Shown piece after piece: positions 60,282 to 64,000 of a stretch of 64,000 bases of DNA; the first letter of the stretch is position 1; every line of letters starts with the position of its first letter. Below the pieces are notes generated by a model, which was not told the DNA's origin, ran no database searches, and saw only the letters and a program-made list of their open reading frames with translations. The DNA lies in assembly GCF_016863635.1 (NCBI RefSeq), contig NZ_BOPG01000024.1:333952-397951 (forward strand), given 5' to 3'. A program made the translations under genes and the position numbers. Source of the stretch: Virgisporangium aurantiacum. Lineage in GTDB: Bacteria > Actinomycetota > Actinomycetes > Mycobacteriales > Micromonosporaceae.

Positions 60282-61472
60282 ATGACGACTGATCGGGTCC
60301 ACCTCCGCGACATCTGGACGCTCACCTGGCGCGACGTCGACCCCGCCGCCCGGCCCGCATTCGACCCGGCGGGCGTCGCGGACCTGGTGCGGTCGCTGCC
60401 GCCCGCCGCCGACGTGCCACCGCCCGGCACCGACTGGCGGCTCACCGGCTTCTGGTTCGACCGGATGACCGAGGCCCTGGTCGAACGGCTCGGCGTCTGG
60501 GTGGTGGGCTGGTGGTACACGGTCGCGATCGAGGACCACCCCCGGTACGGGGTCGGACCGCTCTGGCGGGGGCAACGGCCCGCGGTGACGACACCGGCCG
60601 AGACGCTGAGCCGCATCGCCGACGCCGTGGTGGCCTGGCACGAGTTGCTGGTCGAACTCGCCACCGATGCCCGCGGCCGGTTCGCTGCAGCGGCACCCGC
60701 AGCGGCACCCGCGGCCGACGGCGCCGTCGAGCCGCCGGCCTGGCGCGCCGTCTGGGACAACGGACGGCGCGCCGTCTACCCCGGCGACCGGCCGGTCCGC
60801 CGCCTGCGTTATCCGGCGGAGCTGACCTGGGCAGACGTCGATCCCGGGAATCTGGACTTCGATCCGGCGACGGTGCCGGCGGTGGTGGCCGACCTGGTGG
60901 CGGCGTCGGCGCCGCCGGCCCCGCGGGCCGACTGGCGGCTGCAGGACCTGTGGCTGGAGAACCTCACGTCAGGGCTCGTCGACCGGTACGGGCCGTGGGC
61001 GGCGGGGTGGCGCTGGTCGGTCGGTGAGGGCGACCTCGACGGTGGCCCGGTCGGGTCGTGGTGCTGCTTCGGGCATTCGGTCACCACGCCGGAGGCGACC
61101 GCGGCGACGATCTCGGCGGCGCTGGTGGAGTGGTACGACTGGCTCGCCGATCTGGCCGAGCGGTTCGACCGGTTCCTTCCGCTCCCCGTCGGCGACCTGG
61201 ACGGCTGGGAACGCGCGGTCGCCCACCTGGTGACCGCGGTCGGTGACCGCACGCGGTACGAGTCGGCCTGGTACGGCTGCTGCGAGATCGCGCTCGGCTG
61301 GTTCCTGGACGCGGCCGGCGTCGGAGCGGCCCGGCACGGGGAGCTGCTCGAGCACGCGATCGGCGGCCGGTTCGAAAGCTGGGTGGAGCCGCCGCGGTCG
61401 GTGGTGGAGTCGGTGGCCGGCGACGTCGCCCGGCGTATGGCCCGGCGTATGGCCCGGCGTACCGGCCGTTGA
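60282..61472 (+). CDS. Unknown protein with two internal repeats, upstream of a Fic gene
   Basis: A 396-residue protein not recognised. Two homologous units of about 130 residues can be seen: LTWRDVDPAARPAFDPAGVA with TDWRLTGFWFDRMTEALVER, and LTWADVDPGNLDFDPATVPA with ADWRLQDLWLENLTSGLVDR. A helical third part (YGCCEIALGWFLDAAGVGAA) and a basic tail encoded by 12-bp repeats follow. No signal peptide or catalytic motif. It overlaps the Fic gene by 4 nt, so it may be an antitoxin, target or adaptor of the Fic protein. Tryptophan and aspartate content is high. Confidence 0.8.
   Translation: MTTDRVHLRDIWTLTWRDVDPAARPAFDPAGVADLVRSLPPAADVPPPGTDWRLTGFWFDRMTEALVERLGVWVVGWWYTVAIEDHPRYGVGPLWRGQRPAVTTPAETLSRIADAVVAWHELLVELATDARGRFAAAAPAAAPAADGAVEPPAWRAVWDNGRRAVYPGDRPVRRLRYPAELTWADVDPGNLDFDPATVPAVVADLVAASAPPAPRADWRLQDLWLENLTSGLVDRYGPWAAGWRWSVGEGDLDGGPVGSWCCFGHSVTTPEATAATISAALVEWYDWLADLAERFDRFLPLPVGDLDGWERAVAHLVTAVGDRTRYESAWYGCCEIALGWFLDAAGVGAARHGELLEHAIGGRFESWVEPPRSVVESVAGDVARRMARRMARRTGR
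61429..61452 (+). repeat. Two 12-bp tandem repeats at a gene end
   Basis: CCCGGCGTATGG occurs twice in a row and partly a third time (to 61462); it encodes the ARRM units of the basic tail. Confidence 0.7.
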
Positions 61473-62095
61473 CCGGGCCCGATCATCTGGCGGTGTGGCA
61501 GCGGGTCCGGGAGCGGGTGCCCTGGCGGGAGATCGTTCCGCACCCGCCGGTGCCGGTGTCCGCCGGCCGCGACGGCTTCGCCCGTTTCGTCCGCGGCACG
61601 GCCGGTCGCGACCCGGACCGGGCGGGCCGCCTGTTGGCCGCGCATGACGACGTCCGCCGCGAGGCGGCCGGCGGTGCCGACCTCAGCCTCGGCGTGCTGG
61701 CCCGCTGGAACGCGGTTCTCCGTGGCGTCCCGGTCGCCGGGTTCCGCCGGGGGCCGGCGTGCGCGAAGAACGGCCGGGAGCGCTACGGGTTGCACGCCGA
61801 CACCGAGCACCGGTTCGTCTCGTGCCTGCTGGAGGCCGCCGACCCGGCGACGCCGGTAACGGCCAGGGCCGCCCGGGCGTACCTCGACGTCGCGTTCTTC
61901 CACCCGTTCGACGACGCCAACGCCCGCCTGGCCGGGCTGGTGCTCCGGTTCATGTTGCTGCGCGGGCGCGTCGAACTCGACGACGTGGCCCCGATCCTCA
62001 CGGTCGTGCGCCGTGCCGACGACGCCGAGGGAGCCGCCGATCTGGTCCGGCTCGTGCACGGCATCGCCGAGGCCACCCGGCGCCGTACACGATAA
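61469..62095 (+). CDS. Fic-fold protein with variant motif
   Basis: A 208-residue Fic-like protein. The core is VAFFHPFDDANARLAGLVLR: compared with HxFxDGNGR, His, Phe, Asp, Asn and Arg stay but the two glycines are alanines (DANAR). AMPylation or phosphocholination could be lost, weak or changed. No inhibitory (S/T)xxxE(G/N) helix is clear. TTG at 61469 overlaps the upstream stop. The partner gene is unknown, so a toxin-antitoxin-like or regulatory pairing is possible. An inverted repeat GATAA/TTATC (62091-62106) overlaps its end. Confidence 0.85.
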   Translation: MTGPDHLAVWQRVRERVPWREIVPHPPVPVSAGRDGFARFVRGTAGRDPDRAGRLLAAHDDVRREAAGGADLSLGVLARWNAVLRGVPVAGFRRGPACAKNGRERYGLHADTEHRFVSCLLEAADPATPVTARAARAYLDVAFFHPFDDANARLAGLVLRFMLLRGRVELDDVAPILTVVRRADDAEGAADLVRLVHGIAEATRRRTR

Positions 62096-62189
62096 CCGGG
62101 ATTATCATGCACGCTGCTATCCGCGTCCACTTTCGATTTTGCGTATGTCGTAACCACTTATGGGTTTTGTAAAACGATAATATGACGCG
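62091..62189 (+). promoter_or_regulatory. AT-rich promoter region of the zinc-finger coiled-coil gene
   Basis: About 90 bp of unusually AT-rich sequence with GATAA-N6-TTATC (62091-62106), GTTTTGTAAAAC (62164-62175) and a -10-like GATAAT (62176-62181), 8 nt before the GTG at 62190. Clearly different in composition from the surroundings. Confidence 0.55.
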
Positions 62190-63185
62190 GTGCTGACGAT
62201 GCAGATCGACCCGCCCGACACCCGTCGGTGTGCCTATACCCGCTGCTCCGCCCCGCTCCCGTACGCCGGGCAGGGCCGGCCGCCCGAGTACTGCCCCGAC
62301 AGACGGTGGGACGGCAACCGCACCTGCAAACAACTCGCCGCCGCCGAACGGGCCGGTGAACGGGCGGTCGCCCTCGACGTCCCGCTCGACGCGTTCCGGC
62401 AGGCCGGTGACCGGTTCGTTCCCGCCGCCGAGGCTCTCGCCCGGCAGCTCACCGAGGTCGTCACCGCGATCGGCACGGTCCGCGACGGCGCCGTCGCCCG
62501 GATCGGCGAGTCCGACCGGGCCGCCCGCGACGCCGACGACCGGGCCCGCGCCACCGAGGCCGAGGCCGACCGCCGCGTCGAGGACGCCGACGCCCACCGG
62601 GCCACCGCCGAGGCCGACCGCGACCGCGCCGAGACCCGGGCCGCCGACGCCGAACGCACCGCCGCCACGGCGAAGCAGGAGGCGGAGGCGGCCGTCGCGC
62701 AGGCGTGGCAGCGCGCCACCGCCGCCGACCACGCCCGCGGCGCCGCCGAGGCCACCGCCGCGCAGGCCGTCCGCCGCCAGGACCAGGCCGAACAGGCCCT
62801 GGCCGCGCAGGCCGAGCGGCACCGGGCCGAGGTCGGCGGCCTCCGGGCCGACCTCACCCGCGTCACCAGCCAACGGGACGCGGTGAGCACCGCCCTCACC
62901 ACCGCCGAGTCCCGGGCCGCGGCCGCCGAGACGACCGCCCAGACCCTCTCCCGGGACCTGGCCGCCGCCCGCGACGAGCTGACCGCCCTGCGCGCCGAGC
63001 GGAACCAGTTGGCCACCCGACTGGCCGCCACCGAGGCCGCCCGCGACGCCGCCACGGCCGAGGTGGACCGCTGCGCCACCCGCGAACGCGAAGCCCTGAC
63101 CCGGGCCAGGCGCGCCGAGTCGCGTCTGGACCGGCTGGTGCACCGAGCGGCGACGGTGGCCCGCCGCCCGATACGCCCCACCTGA
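62190..63185 (+). CDS. Zinc-finger plus long coiled-coil protein
   Basis: A 331-residue protein. The N-terminus has CAYTRCSAPLPYAGQGRPPE then YCPDRRW and TCKQLAAAE, four cysteines of a small zinc ribbon. The rest is a long Ala/Glu/Arg coiled-coil (DDRARATEAEADRRVEDADA and similar) with a basic end ARRPIRPT. Such proteins occur on actinomycete plasmids and integrative elements and recall KfrA-type filament or DNA-binding proteins. GTG 62190 behind an AT-rich promoter suggests transfer from another replicon or silencing control. Function not established. Confidence 0.8.
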   Translation: MLTMQIDPPDTRRCAYTRCSAPLPYAGQGRPPEYCPDRRWDGNRTCKQLAAAERAGERAVALDVPLDAFRQAGDRFVPAAEALARQLTEVVTAIGTVRDGAVARIGESDRAARDADDRARATEAEADRRVEDADAHRATAEADRDRAETRAADAERTAATAKQEAEAAVAQAWQRATAADHARGAAEATAAQAVRRQDQAEQALAAQAERHRAEVGGLRADLTRVTSQRDAVSTALTTAESRAAAAETTAQTLSRDLAAARDELTALRAERNQLATRLAATEAARDAATAEVDRCATREREALTRARRAESRLDRLVHRAATVARRPIRPT

Positions 63186-63336
63186 CCGGTCAGCCGAATG
63201 GGGTGCCCGAACCGCTGCCCTTTCACCCTGGGCGACGCCGCGACAACGGGGTGACGCTCGGTCCTGTGTTCAACCGTGAACGGGCCGCACCGGTGCCGGC
63301 CGGTTACGTCCCGGCCCGGTCAGCGACAGGGCACCG

Positions 63337-64000
63337 ATGAGCCCCGCACGGGACGCCGGCGGGCCGTCCCAGGAGACGACCGATGCCGGGCTGGAGCGCG
63401 GCACCAGTGCGCCGGTGCAGAACGACGGGCCGGTCGTCGCCGGCCCGGGGGCGGGGATGCCCGGCGGGAACGCCGCCATCGCCGGGCTGCTGACGGGTGA
63501 GCGTTCCGCGGCGGAGCCTGGGCTCGTTCCCGGGATGGTGCAGGCGCTGCGGCTGTCCGGCGGGAACGCGGCCGTGTCTCGCCTGGTGGGCGGCGAGTCC
63601 ACGGGTGGTGCGGAGGCAGATCAGCTCGCCAAGGCCGAGCCGGCCGGTGGTGCGTCACCGGCCACCCCACTGGCGCCCGGGTCCGGCGTCCCCGCGTCGG
63701 GGCCGGGCGTCCCCGCGTCCGGGTCCGCCGTGACGGTGCCGGCCGGCGCCGCGCCGGCGGGTCCGGCGGCCACCGCCACCGCCACCACCGCCCCGTTGGC
63801 CCCGTCGGGTTCGGCGGCTACCGCCGGGCCGTTGGCGCGGGCGGGCGGACCGGGTGCCACGCCGGTGAGTGCCCCGACCGTCGCTTCCGCGGCGCCCGCC
63901 GTTCCCGCATCGGCCGCTGCGGCACCCGCTGTGGCACCCGCTGTGGCACCCGCTGTGGCACCCGCTGTGGCACCCGCTGTGGCACCCGCTGTGGCACCCG
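63337..64000 (+). CDS. GNAAV-motif protein with Ala-Pro-Ala-Val repeats (5' part)
   Basis: The start of a protein cut by the window edge. The ATG at 63337 begins MSPARDAGGPSQETTDAGLE. Two copies of a Gly-Asn-Ala-Ala motif (GGNAAIAGLL and SGGNAAVSRLVGG) resemble the GNAAVxRL signature found at the N-terminus of DUF4157-type proteins associated with contractile injection systems and exported toxins in actinomycetes. A Pro/Ala-rich linker then runs into APAV repeats. The effector part would lie beyond the window, so the role is uncertain. No signal peptide. Confidence 0.6.
   Translation, partial: MSPARDAGGPSQETTDAGLERGTSAPVQNDGPVVAGPGAGMPGGNAAIAGLLTGERSAAEPGLVPGMVQALRLSGGNAAVSRLVGGESTGGAEADQLAKAEPAGGASPATPLAPGSGVPASGPGVPASGSAVTVPAGAAPAGPAATATATTAPLAPSGSAATAGPLARAGGPGATPVSAPTVASAAPAVPASAAAAPAVAPAVAPAVAPAVAPAVAPAVAP
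63922..64000 (+). repeat. 12-bp tandem repeats encoding Ala-Pro-Ala-Val
   Basis: GCACCCGCTGTG is repeated at least six times and continues past the window edge. The 151 bp before the host gene (63186-63336) show no gene. Confidence 0.9.

Noticed and set aside
61469..62095. A fully standard toxin-antitoxin Fic module.
   Set aside because: The core lacks both glycines and no inhibitory helix or known antitoxin is visible, so only a variant call is made.

Overview
The window is a 64-kb piece of a very GC-rich actinomycete chromosome (codons end almost always in G or C, starts are often GTG, many genes overlap by ATGA or GTGA). F420-dependent enzymes, a mycothiol-type DinB-fold protein, WYL/MocR/AfsR-like regulators, ECF42 sigma factors and leaderless genes behind TANNNT -10 boxes fit a filamentous actinobacterium, most likely of the Micromonosporaceae type. 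That family assignment is an inference, not something the sequence proves. No rRNA, tRNA or CRISPR array was found.

Layout. 1-5831: a secreted GH78 alpha-L-rhamnosidase (3' end outside the window) behind a double LacI-type operator, then a broken small gene and several small membrane, cupin and secreted proteins. 5929-13853: an AfsR-like STAND ATPase, an acyl-CoA ligase/phosphotriesterase-like lactonase operon, and a long helical-repeat protein with a Gly/Ser/His-rich insert. 13862-17940: a MocR regulator divergent from a DHA2 efflux pump and a lipase-like hydrolase. 17967-21557: an MBL hydrolase with a kinase-like gene, then a tightly overlapping P-loop ATPase, DEDDh exonuclease and YdbC-type cluster. 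21572-23171: a tnpB-only insertion element with inverted ends and flanking direct repeats. 23180-27523: a cell-wall signalling cluster (Ser/Thr kinase fused to a lysozyme-like extracytoplasmic domain, FHA partner, penicillin-binding-type hydrolase, M23 peptidase). 27628-31967: an ECF42 sigma/DGPF pair, an Lrp regulator with a methyltransferase, and small proteins. 32072-34772: a DrrAB-like ABC exporter divergent from a WYL regulator. 34797-39738: YqeB-like protein, DUF3152 metalloprotease, solitary tyrosine recombinase, F420 oxidoreductase and glutathionyl-hydroquinone-reductase-like protein. 39707-43044: a second Ser/Thr kinase followed by two MEDS-domain partner-switching proteins. 43139-50374: a Tat-exported intradiol dioxygenase, a DUF2332 protein, and an ABC exporter divergent from a NarL-type two-component system. 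50430-56649: F420/PPOX proteins including a hemerythrin fusion, a TetR-acyltransferase pair behind a duplicated operator, and a second ECF42/DGPF module. 56676-64000: a mycothiol-type enzyme, a frameshifted STM4015-like gene, two hydrolases, an unknown duplicated-domain protein overlapping a variant Fic protein, a zinc-finger coiled-coil protein behind an AT-rich promoter, and the start of a GNAAV-motif protein with Ala-Pro-Ala-Val repeats.

How the parts connect. Three signalling styles recur: Ser/Thr kinases with extracytoplasmic sensor domains, MEDS/STAS/HATPase partner switching, and ECF42/DGPF modules. The second ECF42 module has two matching TGTCGA-N17-CGTC promoters, in front of its DGPF gene and of the preceding PPOX gene, which suggests a small local regulon. 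The most unusual items are the kinase-lysozyme fusion cluster, the tnpB element with an altered RuvC-II position, the F420/hemerythrin fusion, the exporter permease with an inserted beta-sandwich, the duplicated-domain/Fic operon, and a nearly identical 23-bp promoter-like motif that occurs three times, twice at the 3' ends of opposing genes.
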